The notes beneath the pieces were generated by a model. It saw only the letters and a program-made list of their open reading frames with translations, had not been told where the DNA came from and did no database searches. From positions 124,001 to 188,000 of the forward strand of contig CAZNWJ010000001.1 in NCBI GenBank assembly GCA_964576925.1: a stretch of 64,000 nucleotides of DNA, written 5' to 3'. This stretch comes from JADJGC01 sp964576925 (GTDB lineage: Bacteria; Zixibacteria; MSB-5A5; CAIYYT01). Numbering within the stretch: position 1 is the first letter of the stretch; each line of letters starts with the position of its first letter. Positions 26,190-33,657 of this stretch are shown here, piece after piece. The position numbers and the translations under genes were made by a program.

Positions 26190-28064
26190 TTAGTTCTTGA
26201 AGGGAGTTTTCAAGTAGTCCTGTGCCAAGTGTCGGTCGAGGTAGGCCGTTGGCAGCCTGAGGACTTCCTGGTACTCTTCTTTCGCACCCTTGCGGTCCTT
26301 TTTGAGGTCCTTGGCTTGGCCCATGGCCAGGAGTATCTGTCCAACATAGAACATCCGTTCTTCGAGAAACAACGCCATCTCGAGGTGCTCCAAAGCAACG
26401 TCGATTGAGCCCAGCCGCAGCGCCGCCTTTCCGACACGCAAGTATTGAAGGGGATTGTCGTTGTTGGCTGCCAACAAGACCTTGCTGTTGTCAAGAGCGA
26501 GTTGAAAGTAAGCCGACGCCGAATCCTTTCGCCCCAGAGCGAAATAAAGGTCGCCGATGACGAGATCATAATCGATCTGCAGGCCGGGAGTCCGCGTGGC
26601 CTTGCGCACGGCTTGCATCAATTCCATGGCGCGCTTGACATTTCCCCGAAACTGCTCGATTTGGGCGAGTTTTGCCGTCGCTTGATTTGCAACTGAATCG
26701 CCTTCGGCAATGGGTGCAAAGATTGCCGCGGCCTCGTCCACCTTGCCGGCCGAGAGCAGAAGGTTAGCGTAGTAGATACGGGTACCGAGATCGCTCTCGG
26801 ACCCTGAAGCAGACGGTTTTATGAACTCAGCGGCCTTTTCGAATTCGCCAAAGGTGTAGTAGAGACTCGACAACATTCGCGGCGCCCAGGCGGTATCTTT
26901 GAGTTCGTCAAACGCCGTGCGCGCATAGGGCAAGATTTCTGTCGTCTTCATGAACATCTGCGCCCGGGAGGCAAAGAAGCTGAGGGCACCGTAGGTGAAA
27001 GAGACTGTATCTACGTACTGGCGCCACTCGGCTTCGACATTTGCCAGTGGTTCATTGTAGACGCGCTCGAACACCGCCGGCAAAGTCAGGTCAGTGGATT
27101 CCTGGTACAGATTAACCAGCTTGCCGCGACCGCGAGTATTCAGCAGGAAGTTGACGAAAGAGCCCGCGATTCCCAATGATACGTTGCGGTCGAGGGCGCG
27201 GTAGTCCCGTGAGATTGACAAACTCGCAATCTCCGGCAACTGACCGGACTTGGCGAGGGCCTTGATCGGCAACTCGGCATAGTTGAGGCTGGCAACCATG
27301 CCTTCATGGAGAAAAGCCGGAGAATATCCCATGACCCGCATCAGGCGCAGCATGTAGACGACTTCGGGGTGAAGCTCGTTCACGCCGTGAGTGAAGTGGG
27401 CAAAAACGCTGTGGCGGGCATAGTCGAGCGCGTTGTCCCAACGCGGATCCCACCCGACATCCGGAACGCGGCACGGAGAGATATAGAAATTGGTCTTGGT
27501 GCGATCGCTGAACTGGAAGCGTTCGACGAGGCCGTCATAGTCGCGCTCAAAGGCGTCGCGAATCTCGTTCCAGCGATAATCACCAAGCGACTGGCGAATG
27601 AAATAGAAATCGAAGTCACCCGAGGGGTCAAATCTGAAATCGTCGCCGGCGAATCGATACTCGCAATCCGAAACAAGCGTACCCAGCGAATCGAATTGCA
27701 TGCGGATGCGATAGACGGAGCCCGCGCGGACAAGCGCCGAATCAAAGAATACGGCGGCGCCGCGAAAGATCACATCACGCCGGAAGAAGTTGCGCGGCGG
27801 GTTGCTGTTGCCGAAGACCTGGGAATGCAGCTGAATAACCGTATCATGAAGCGCTGACGCTGTCAGTTGGTAGCTGAAATTCCCCATGCTGAACTGAAAA
27901 TCGCTATCCAGCAGAGCCCCGCAGGAACGGCTATCGACAACGGTCCAGTTTCCATCCTGGGGCCGCTCCAGAAATTCGCAGGTAAAGAATGCGGCCGGTT
28001 CAGCTTTCGTGGGGGATTCAGCGAAAAAAAAGATCAACGCAAGTACGATCAGTACCGACCTCAA
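26190..28064 (-). CDS. Secreted TPR protein with a degenerate peptidase MA-like domain
   Basis: A 624-aa protein with a signal peptide (LIVLALIFFFAESPTKA). Residues about 150-340 resemble the peptidase-MA-like fold: HSVFAHFTHGVNE (H223, H226) and SPAFLHEGMVASL (E254). The usual HExxH is missing, so activity is doubtful. Residues about 365-600 are TPR-like helices. The start is TTG 28064, which shares TTGA with the comB stop, so translation is coupled. The function is unknown. It follows gcvT and comB on the same strand. Confidence 0.62.
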   Translation of the reverse strand: MRSVLIVLALIFFFAESPTKAEPAAFFTCEFLERPQDGNWTVVDSRSCGALLDSDFQFSMGNFSYQLTASALHDTVIQLHSQVFGNSNPPRNFFRRDVIFRGAAVFFDSALVRAGSVYRIRMQFDSLGTLVSDCEYRFAGDDFRFDPSGDFDFYFIRQSLGDYRWNEIRDAFERDYDGLVERFQFSDRTKTNFYISPCRVPDVGWDPRWDNALDYARHSVFAHFTHGVNELHPEVVYMLRLMRVMGYSPAFLHEGMVASLNYAELPIKALAKSGQLPEIASLSISRDYRALDRNVSLGIAGSFVNFLLNTRGRGKLVNLYQESTDLTLPAVFERVYNEPLANVEAEWRQYVDTVSFTYGALSFFASRAQMFMKTTEILPYARTAFDELKDTAWAPRMLSSLYYTFGEFEKAAEFIKPSASGSESDLGTRIYYANLLLSAGKVDEAAAIFAPIAEGDSVANQATAKLAQIEQFRGNVKRAMELMQAVRKATRTPGLQIDYDLVIGDLYFALGRKDSASAYFQLALDNSKVLLAANNDNPLQYLRVGKAALRLGSIDVALEHLEMALFLEERMFYVGQILLAMGQAKDLKKDRKGAKEEYQEVLRLPTAYLDRHLAQDYLKTPFKN

Positions 28065-28807
28065 ACAGTCCCCTCGACTTTCTTTCGCAGCAGATCAATC
28101 ACCTTGTTCTCCGTCAGGATCGGTATTACATCGAGCGTGTCAACGGCGCAGGCGGTTACGATGTCGGCGCCGTAGCCCAACTCGCGCAGGTAGCGCGCAT
28201 GATCGGCGCGGCTGACTACAGCCTCGATGGAGTCCGCCTGGTTCTTATACCACATATGTGCCACTTGAGCCGCATCGTTGTCGGTCTGAAACGCCCCTGA
28301 TGTGACGAGTTTGTCGATCAGAGCGCCGCCGCAGAACGTGTCCTCCAGCGAAAAATTCCCCTGCCTACCCGCACAGACGATGGCGACGTCTTTTTGTGCA
28401 ACCAGGATCGCCTCAGCCACTGCGGAAAGATTGACGAATCCGCAAATCATCGTCTGGATGGCCGGTGCGCACTTAAGGATTGCCCGGGAACCGTTGGTGG
28501 AGGCAAAGATCAAGACCTTGTCGCGGACGACTTCGGACGAGTATTCGGCGGGAGAATTGCCGAGGTCAAAGCCTTCGACCTTATTGCCGTCTCGCTCGCC
28601 ACAAAGCAACACTTTGGCGCGATCCAGATTGGCCCGCATTGCCGCTGCATCACCGGTGGCGCCAACCGGAACAATTTCTCGGCATTCGTTCTGAATTGCG
28701 GTGCAGATCGAAGTTGAAGCCCGCAAGACATCAATGACGACAGCGATGCGCCCCCGCAGCTTGGCGTCAGTCAGCGGCTGCGGAGTGAAGTAGAGTTTGA
28801 CTATCAT
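28061..28807 (-). CDS. comB: ComB-family 2-phosphosulfolactate phosphatase
   Basis: A 248-aa protein of the ComB family: AVVIDVLRASTSICTA near the N-terminus, LLCGERDGNKVEGFDLGNSP, TNGSRAI, and VCAGRQGNFSLEDTFCGG. In methanogens ComB makes sulfolactate for coenzyme M. In bacteria without the pathway the substrate is uncertain; no comA or comC is nearby. The start ATG 28807 is 6 bp after the gcvT stop. Confidence 0.88.
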   Translation of the reverse strand: MIVKLYFTPQPLTDAKLRGRIAVVIDVLRASTSICTAIQNECREIVPVGATGDAAAMRANLDRAKVLLCGERDGNKVEGFDLGNSPAEYSSEVVRDKVLIFASTNGSRAILKCAPAIQTMICGFVNLSAVAEAILVAQKDVAIVCAGRQGNFSLEDTFCGGALIDKLVTSGAFQTDNDAAQVAHMWYKNQADSIEAVVSRADHARYLRELGYGADIVTACAVDTLDVIPILTENKVIDLLRKKVEGTV

Positions 28808-28813
28808 AGCCGA

Positions 28814-29911
28814 CTATTTGTGGGTTCCGTTCTTGTAAAAGGCGCCTTTGATGACCTCGGCAGCGCAACGTTTGCCGCGGATGTCAATCTCAACCATGTC
28901 ACCGACTTTACCGTACTCGCGATCAATATAACCCAGCGCAATACCCTGCTCGATTGACGGACTGAAACAGCCCGAGGTAACGACGCCGACGTTTTTGTCG
29001 CCGATGAAGATCGAGTAGCCGTGGCGTGGGATCGCCTTGTCCTTCAGCATCAGAGACTGCAGGCGGCGCGGTGGTTTGCCTTCTTTCATTTTCAAGATCG
29101 GCTCACGGCCAATGAAATCACCTTTTTCGACCTTGCAGATCCAACCCAGTCCGGCTTCGATGGGATTGGTCGTCTTGTCGATGTCGTTTCCGTAAAGCAT
29201 GTAGCGCATCTCGAGTCGCAGACTATCACGCGCACCGAGGCCGATGGGTTCAGCGCCGAAAGCCTTGCCCGCCTCAACCGCCTGATCCCACAGTTGAGTG
29301 GCGATTTCCGGATCACAGTAAATCTCGAAGCCGTCCTCGCCGGTGTATCCGGTGCGGCTAAACAAAGTGTCGCGACCGCAGAACTTTGCCCGGCCCGATT
29401 CATAGTACCCCATCGCCGACAGGTTGAAGTCCGTCAGCTTGGCAGTTGCGGCTTCTGCGTTCGGTCCCTGGATCGCCAGCAGACCGAGTTCATCGGAACG
29501 GTTTATTAAATCGACGCCGGCGGGTTTATGCTGCATAAGCCAATCGAAATCTTTATCGATATTGGAGGCATTTACGACGAGCATGTATTCGTCTGGCAGA
29601 CGATATACCAAGAGATCATCGACAATGCCGCCATCAGGATAACACATGGCAGAGTACTGAACCTGCTGCATGCGCAACGTGGACGCATCGTTGGTGGTCA
29701 TTTTCTGGATGAATTCCAGTGCACCGGCGCCACGGACGAAAAATTCGCCCATGTGGGATAAGTCAAAGAGGCCCAGGCTCTTGCGCACCTGAAGATGTTC
29801 CTGGTTTATCGAACGGTATTGAATCGGCATCAGAAATCCGGCAAATTCCACCATCTTGGAACCCAGCTTCTGATGACACGTCGTAAACGGTGTGTTCTTG
29901 ATTTGAGTCAT
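28814..29911 (-). CDS. gcvT: Glycine cleavage system T protein (aminomethyltransferase)
   Basis: A 365-aa folate-dependent enzyme of glycine cleavage. Features are GAGALEFIQKMTTND, QYSAMCYPDGGIVDDLLVYR (the folate and active-site Asp region), NRSDELGLLAIQGPNAE, SRTGYTGEDGFEIY, LGARDSLRLEMRY, and a C-terminal barrel ending in GKRCAAEVIKGAFYKNG. Its length is typical. The gcvH and gcvP genes are not in the window. It is the first gene of the minus-strand gcvT/comB/TPR run and has its own promoter. No glycine riboswitch was recognised in the 258-bp upstream region. Confidence 0.95.
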   Translation of the reverse strand: MTQIKNTPFTTCHQKLGSKMVEFAGFLMPIQYRSINQEHLQVRKSLGLFDLSHMGEFFVRGAGALEFIQKMTTNDASTLRMQQVQYSAMCYPDGGIVDDLLVYRLPDEYMLVVNASNIDKDFDWLMQHKPAGVDLINRSDELGLLAIQGPNAEAATAKLTDFNLSAMGYYESGRAKFCGRDTLFSRTGYTGEDGFEIYCDPEIATQLWDQAVEAGKAFGAEPIGLGARDSLRLEMRYMLYGNDIDKTTNPIEAGLGWICKVEKGDFIGREPILKMKEGKPPRRLQSLMLKDKAIPRHGYSIFIGDKNVGVVTSGCFSPSIEQGIALGYIDREYGKVGDMVEIDIRGKRCAAEVIKGAFYKNGTHK

Positions 29912-29952
29912 GGTAGGTCAACCCAACTTTCTCCATCCCAAACGTTCGTTCC

Positions 29953-29981
29953 ATATTATGCACACAGCGCGTAAGCGTCAA
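29953..29981 (-). promoter_or_regulatory. Sigma-70-like promoter of gcvT
   Basis: On the minus strand TTGACG (29981-29976), 17-bp spacer, TAATAT (29958-29953). It is 41 bp from the gcvT ATG and predicts a leader of about 35 nt. Confidence 0.65.
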
Positions 29982-30169
29982 TCGGTTTTTCCGCAGCGCC
30001 GAGCCGAGAAGTGTCAGAAGCCAGAGATTAAATTCCATCAAGATCAAGTCATATGTTCGTACAAGGATTCGATGATAGACCAGAACCAAGAGATTGTGCT
30101 GAATCCTTCGATATCGAGTTCCGTGGTTGATGGGGTTTCCATCTGGCACAGACCATTGAGTGGCCGTAC

Positions 30170-31183
30170 ATGAGTGTCTTATTCCCGTTCTCTGAGTACT
30201 GGTGGTTCTACCTTGCGTTTTCGGGGTTTGTTCTCTTGTTGCTGGCGCTGGACCTTGGCGTCTTTCACCGCAAAGCGCACGCCGTTTCCAATAAAGAGGC
30301 GGCGATTTGGAGTACCATCTGGGTCGCGCTGGCGCTGCTCTTCGCCTTGTTCCTCTACAAGTATTCGGCCGCAAGTTTTGCCGATAATCCGCGTTTGCTG
30401 GCGATTCCAGGATTCGATAGTGAAGCGGCGGCCAAGACCGTTGCGCTGGAGTATCTCACGGGCTTCATTATTGAAAAGTCCCTCGCAGTCGACAACATCT
30501 TCGTCTTTGTTTTGATCTTCAATTATCTGGCGATTCCGCTCACCTATCAGCATCGTGTCCTCTTTTATGGGATCATCGGTGCGCTGGTGTTTCGGGCAAT
30601 CTTCATCGCCCTGGGGTCCGTTCTGCTACAGTACCACCTGATCGTATATCTCTTTGGTGCATTCCTGATATTCACCGGTATCAAAATGATGTTCACGCCG
30701 GACAAGGGTCTCGAGCCGGAGAAGAACCCGCTGGTGCGGTTTCTGCGCCGTTTCTTCCCGGTAACGCCGACGATTGAAGGGGAGAAGTTTTTCCTGAAAC
30801 GTGAGGGGCGGTGGTTTATCACGCCGCTGATGATCGCCTTGGTCCTTGTGGAATTCTCGGACATCATCTTTGCCGTCGACTCTGTGCCGGCGATCTTTGC
30901 CATTACGAAGGAGCCGCTAATCGTCTTCACGTCAAACGTCTTTGCGATCCTCGGCCTGCGGGCGCTCTATTTCTTGCTAGCGAATATCGTTGATCGCTTC
31001 CACCTGCTGAAGTACGGATTGGCTACCGTGCTGGTTTTCGTCGGCCTGAAGATGGTCTGGTTGAACAATGCGTTCGACGGCAAGTTTCCGGTTACGTGGT
31101 CGCTGGGGATTATCGGCGCCGTGATCGCGATCTCGGTGATTCTATCCTGGCTGATTCCCCCGCGCACGAAGTCTTCAGCCTAG
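30170..31183 (+). CDS. TerC-family integral membrane protein
   Basis: A 337-aa protein with about nine transmembrane helices. TerC motifs are LALDLGVFHRKAH, ALEYLTGFIIEKSLAVDNIFVFVLIF (split by acidic Glu/Asp residues in helices), and LVEFSDIIFAVDSVPAIFAIT. Members are metal (Mn) exporters or tellurite-resistance proteins, and the acidic residues in these helices bind metal. No yybP-ykoY-type riboswitch was seen upstream. The 3' end overlaps the convergent DUF192 gene by 4 bp. Confidence 0.9.
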   Translation: MSVLFPFSEYWWFYLAFSGFVLLLLALDLGVFHRKAHAVSNKEAAIWSTIWVALALLFALFLYKYSAASFADNPRLLAIPGFDSEAAAKTVALEYLTGFIIEKSLAVDNIFVFVLIFNYLAIPLTYQHRVLFYGIIGALVFRAIFIALGSVLLQYHLIVYLFGAFLIFTGIKMMFTPDKGLEPEKNPLVRFLRRFFPVTPTIEGEKFFLKREGRWFITPLMIALVLVEFSDIIFAVDSVPAIFAITKEPLIVFTSNVFAILGLRALYFLLANIVDRFHLLKYGLATVLVFVGLKMVWLNNAFDGKFPVTWSLGIIGAVIAISVILSWLIPPRTKSSA

Positions 31184-31773
31184 TCGGCGCGAATCCAGTT
31201 GATTCGAAAACCCTCGCGAATGCCGTAGCGGTCAACAAAGCCCGCATTGACTTCCACTACATATTGCGCCGCGGCTGATGACGGATAGCTGGTCTCAGCA
31301 TAGGGGGTGGTATTCTTGTGAATCGTGACGATCTCCCGCTTGGAGTTGACGAAGAGCATGTCGAGAGACAGGATCGTGTTTTTCATCCAGAAAGCTTGCA
31401 TGGCCTCGTAAGGAAAAATGAAGAGCATGCCTTGACTGAACTCCATCTGATCGCGATACATCAGACCCCGGTTCCGCTCGTCGTTATTCTCGGCGATCTC
31501 TGCGTCAATCGTGGCGACGATCCTTCCCTCCGGATCAAAGAAGCTCAGGATCGCTTCCCGCTGGAATTCGAGCCGAAGCATCATATTGTCCGGTTGTTGC
31601 ACCGAACTGTCTGGCGCTGCTTTCTTCTCATCGCCGTCACGAACCAGCGTGATTGTCAGAACCACCGCAATGGCCAAGACAACAACATAAACCACATATT
31701 TGGTTCCGGAGCGGGCCTGCTTCTCTGGCGACTTGCTCTTCGTTTTTCGTTTGTTTTTCTTTGCCTCAGCCAT
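31180..31773 (-). CDS. DUF192 protein, membrane-anchored
   Basis: A 197-aa protein from ATG 31773. It has a Lys-rich N-terminus, one transmembrane anchor (KYVVYVVVLAIAVVLTITLV), then a DUF192 domain (about 80-195) with IAENNDERNRGLMYRD, GMLFIFPYEAMQAFWMKNT, LSLDMLFV and YVVEVNAGFVDRYGI. The domain lies outside the cytoplasm. The function is unknown. The frame from 31824 would add 17 residues and is less likely. It is convergent with terC, sharing 4 bp. Confidence 0.82.
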   Translation of the reverse strand: MAEAKKNKRKTKSKSPEKQARSGTKYVVYVVVLAIAVVLTITLVRDGDEKKAAPDSSVQQPDNMMLRLEFQREAILSFFDPEGRIVATIDAEIAENNDERNRGLMYRDQMEFSQGMLFIFPYEAMQAFWMKNTILSLDMLFVNSKREIVTIHKNTTPYAETSYPSSAAAQYVVEVNAGFVDRYGIREGFRINWIRAD

Positions 31774-31865
31774 CGGACATACTCGTGCAATTGATCTGTG
31801 GGCCGCGGGTGTTGTCTCGGCCACTTATCGCATGCATTATATCAGATTGGCGTTACTCCGGCTAT

Positions 31866-32363
31866 CTACTTTGCGCGCCCGAATATAAAATCCACTCCTG
31901 TCAGTTTTCCCTTGCGGAGCCCTTCGATGCGGGCATGGAGCGAATCAGCAGTCAGCTTTCGATAGATAATGCGGGTCGGAAAGTCGTGTGCCGGATTCTC
32001 GAAAATGGTCACCAACGTATCCTGGCTGATCATTTTGAAATAGACCGGTGTAGCATTGTGCGCAACGTCGGCAATATAGAACAAGCCACTATCCGTGGCG
32101 ATCATCGACAGCTTTTCCAGAAAGGTCGTGTCCTTTCCCGCCAGTGCAAATCCGCCGCCGAGAAACCTGTCTTCACCTGCCTGCTTCCAGTATTCATAAC
32201 TTTCTCCCCCTGCTTGGGTGGATTTCCAGGTGCCGAGTAACCAGTCGAGCCGCTTAATGCTATCGCGACTCCTGACGAGTTCCGTACTCTCAGCTGCGGT
32301 TAGGTAGTCGGGCAACGATGCGATTACTATAGCGCACAACCAAAGAGCTATTTGTTTCATCAT
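31866..32363 (-). CDS. Exported DUF6265-like protein
   Basis: A 165-aa protein starting at ATG 32363 with GGAG 5 bases before it. A signal peptide (MMKQIALWLCAIVIASLPDYLTAA) is followed by a small beta-rich domain: LDWLLGTWKS, EYWKQAGEDRFLGGGFAL, IFENPAHDFPTRIIYR, RIEGLRKGKLTGVDFIF. This matches DUF6265 (lipocalin-like calycin fold, no known activity). The neighbours are unrelated. Confidence 0.7.
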   Translation of the reverse strand: MMKQIALWLCAIVIASLPDYLTAAESTELVRSRDSIKRLDWLLGTWKSTQAGGESYEYWKQAGEDRFLGGGFALAGKDTTFLEKLSMIATDSGLFYIADVAHNATPVYFKMISQDTLVTIFENPAHDFPTRIIYRKLTADSLHARIEGLRKGKLTGVDFIFGRAK

Positions 32364-32603
32364 GACGGCTCCATTCAAATCTGTAAGAGGCAGTGGCCTC
32401 GGTCTCCCTCAAGTCAAAGTCTAGTTTCGAGCTGATCGATACAGGGCGCATTACGTCGTCTTTGTTGTCGATTTTTTTGTGTTTCAATAAAGAACATCGT
32501 CATAGTCGTCGATAACAAAACAACGACAGTCGACAAGCTCATTGCACCTAATATGTGGCCCCGACGGGTCGATGTATACTCAATTTTAACAGCGAGGCCT
32601 GAC

Positions 32604-33293
32604 ATGAAGAGACTCTTCTTACTCCTACTCGCCGCGAGCTCTATAACCTCTACGACAATCCTTGCTGAGGAGGGTCAATCCGGTTTGCGGCGTCAATCTA
32701 AGTTCATGGGTGGCCTAAGTCTAGGTTACTTTGGCGGTTCCGGCCTGCATTTCAGTTTGACGGCGCTTGATTTTGCCCAAGATCTTCCACTCTCTTTTCG
32801 GCTCGGAGTCGGATATACCCGCGTGGAGCCCGGCAAACCAGACGAGGCGAGGCGGATATTCATCAATAACGCTACGAATGGTACGCCTACAGAAGCGGGA
32901 TGGATGTGGGACTATCGCTTTGACATCCTGATTCGCACTAAGACGCTCGGACTCAAGCAGGCCAACTTCTATGTCGGTCCGCGTCACGTCCGTTTCACGG
33001 GAAATTTCAACTACGTTGGTGGCAACGAAGACTTTGATGTTACCAGCCATCAATGGGGCCTCGGCGCAGGATTGGAAAATGACTTTGCGATCACCCCCAG
33101 ACTTGGAGTGTTCGTGTCTGCCGGGGCTGACTATTATTCCTCAAGTTGGCTCGTCGGGCACGACACCAAGTACAACCCGGATGGTGAAATCGTCAATCAG
33201 CAGGAAGACTATACCTGGGACGATGCGGACCAGGCAATCAGCCAGCCGAAGATCGAACCGCGCTTCATGCTGGGACTGAGCTATCGGTTCTGA
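32604..33293 (+). CDS. Small outer-membrane barrel protein, function unknown
   Basis: A 229-aa protein from ATG 32604. A signal peptide (MKRLFLLLLAASSITSTTILA) is followed by strands such as GGLSLGYFGGSGLHFSL, SFRLGVGYTRV, YVGPRHVRFTG, GVFVSAGADYYSSS, ending in RFMLGLSYRF, a terminal-Phe barrel strand. This is an OmpX/W-like size, but no family is claimed. A TATACT box at 32575 may be part of its promoter. The upstream in-frame extension to 32553 is not supported. Confidence 0.62.
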   Translation: MKRLFLLLLAASSITSTTILAEEGQSGLRRQSKFMGGLSLGYFGGSGLHFSLTALDFAQDLPLSFRLGVGYTRVEPGKPDEARRIFINNATNGTPTEAGWMWDYRFDILIRTKTLGLKQANFYVGPRHVRFTGNFNYVGGNEDFDVTSHQWGLGAGLENDFAITPRLGVFVSAGADYYSSSWLVGHDTKYNPDGEIVNQQEDYTWDDADQAISQPKIEPRFMLGLSYRF

Positions 33294-33353
33294 GGTCCCC
33301 AAGCCAAGAGTCATAGCTCGGGAGCTGCACTTTCGCGAACACAGATGAAGAAC

Positions 33354-33377
33354 GCAGCCGATGCTTCCGCCGGCTGC
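33354..33377 (+). terminator. Weak hairpin after the barrel gene
   Basis: Arms GCAGCCG / CGGCTGC with a 10-base loop, 60 bp after the stop. There is no T-run, so terminator function is uncertain. Confidence 0.3.
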
Positions 33378-33458
33378 GTAAACTTGAAGCCGGCAATTCG
33401 AAAAGCTCCCCCCGAGATAAGTAATATTGGTACCGGAACGCCCCGGCGCAGAATGGCG

Positions 33459-33487
33459 TTGACAAAATCTACCCCTAGTGATTATCT
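33459..33487 (+). promoter_or_regulatory. Sigma-70-like promoter of the secreted TSP3/dockerin protein
   Basis: TTGACA (33459-33464), 17-bp spacer, TTATCT (33482-33487). The -35 is perfect, giving a leader of about 164 nt. Confidence 0.6.
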
Positions 33488-33657
33488 TTAACTAAACACA
33501 ACGGATCCACTTCTAAAGTCTCCAATACTTGACTTGCGGTTCAGTACCGCTGCCGGGGAGAGGTCTATCCAAATCGCCGGTGTTGTTAGTGTTGGCATGG
33601 CTGATTCAGGCGGGAAGTGGTTTCCTCCAGCTCCCACACATTACCGCGGAGGTTAGA

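Larger units (their letters stand above)
33294..33657. other. 364-bp intergenic region: hairpin and promoter
   Basis: Contains a hairpin (33354-33377, GCAGCCG / CGGCTGC), a strong promoter for the secreted TSP3 protein (33459-33487), and a leader of about 164 nt with one short stem (GCGGT / ACCGC around 33535). No gene or RNA family is recognised. Confidence 0.5.

Noticed and set aside
29912..30169. Possible glycine or yybP-ykoY riboswitch between gcvT and terC
   Set aside because: Neither conserved core was found on either strand. Only an ordinary promoter is supported.
29763..30374. A long minus-strand frame across gcvT's 5' end and terC
   Set aside because: It overlaps two confident genes and the promoter of gcvT, and its translation is Arg/Thr-rich without any family motif. 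It is a shadow frame.
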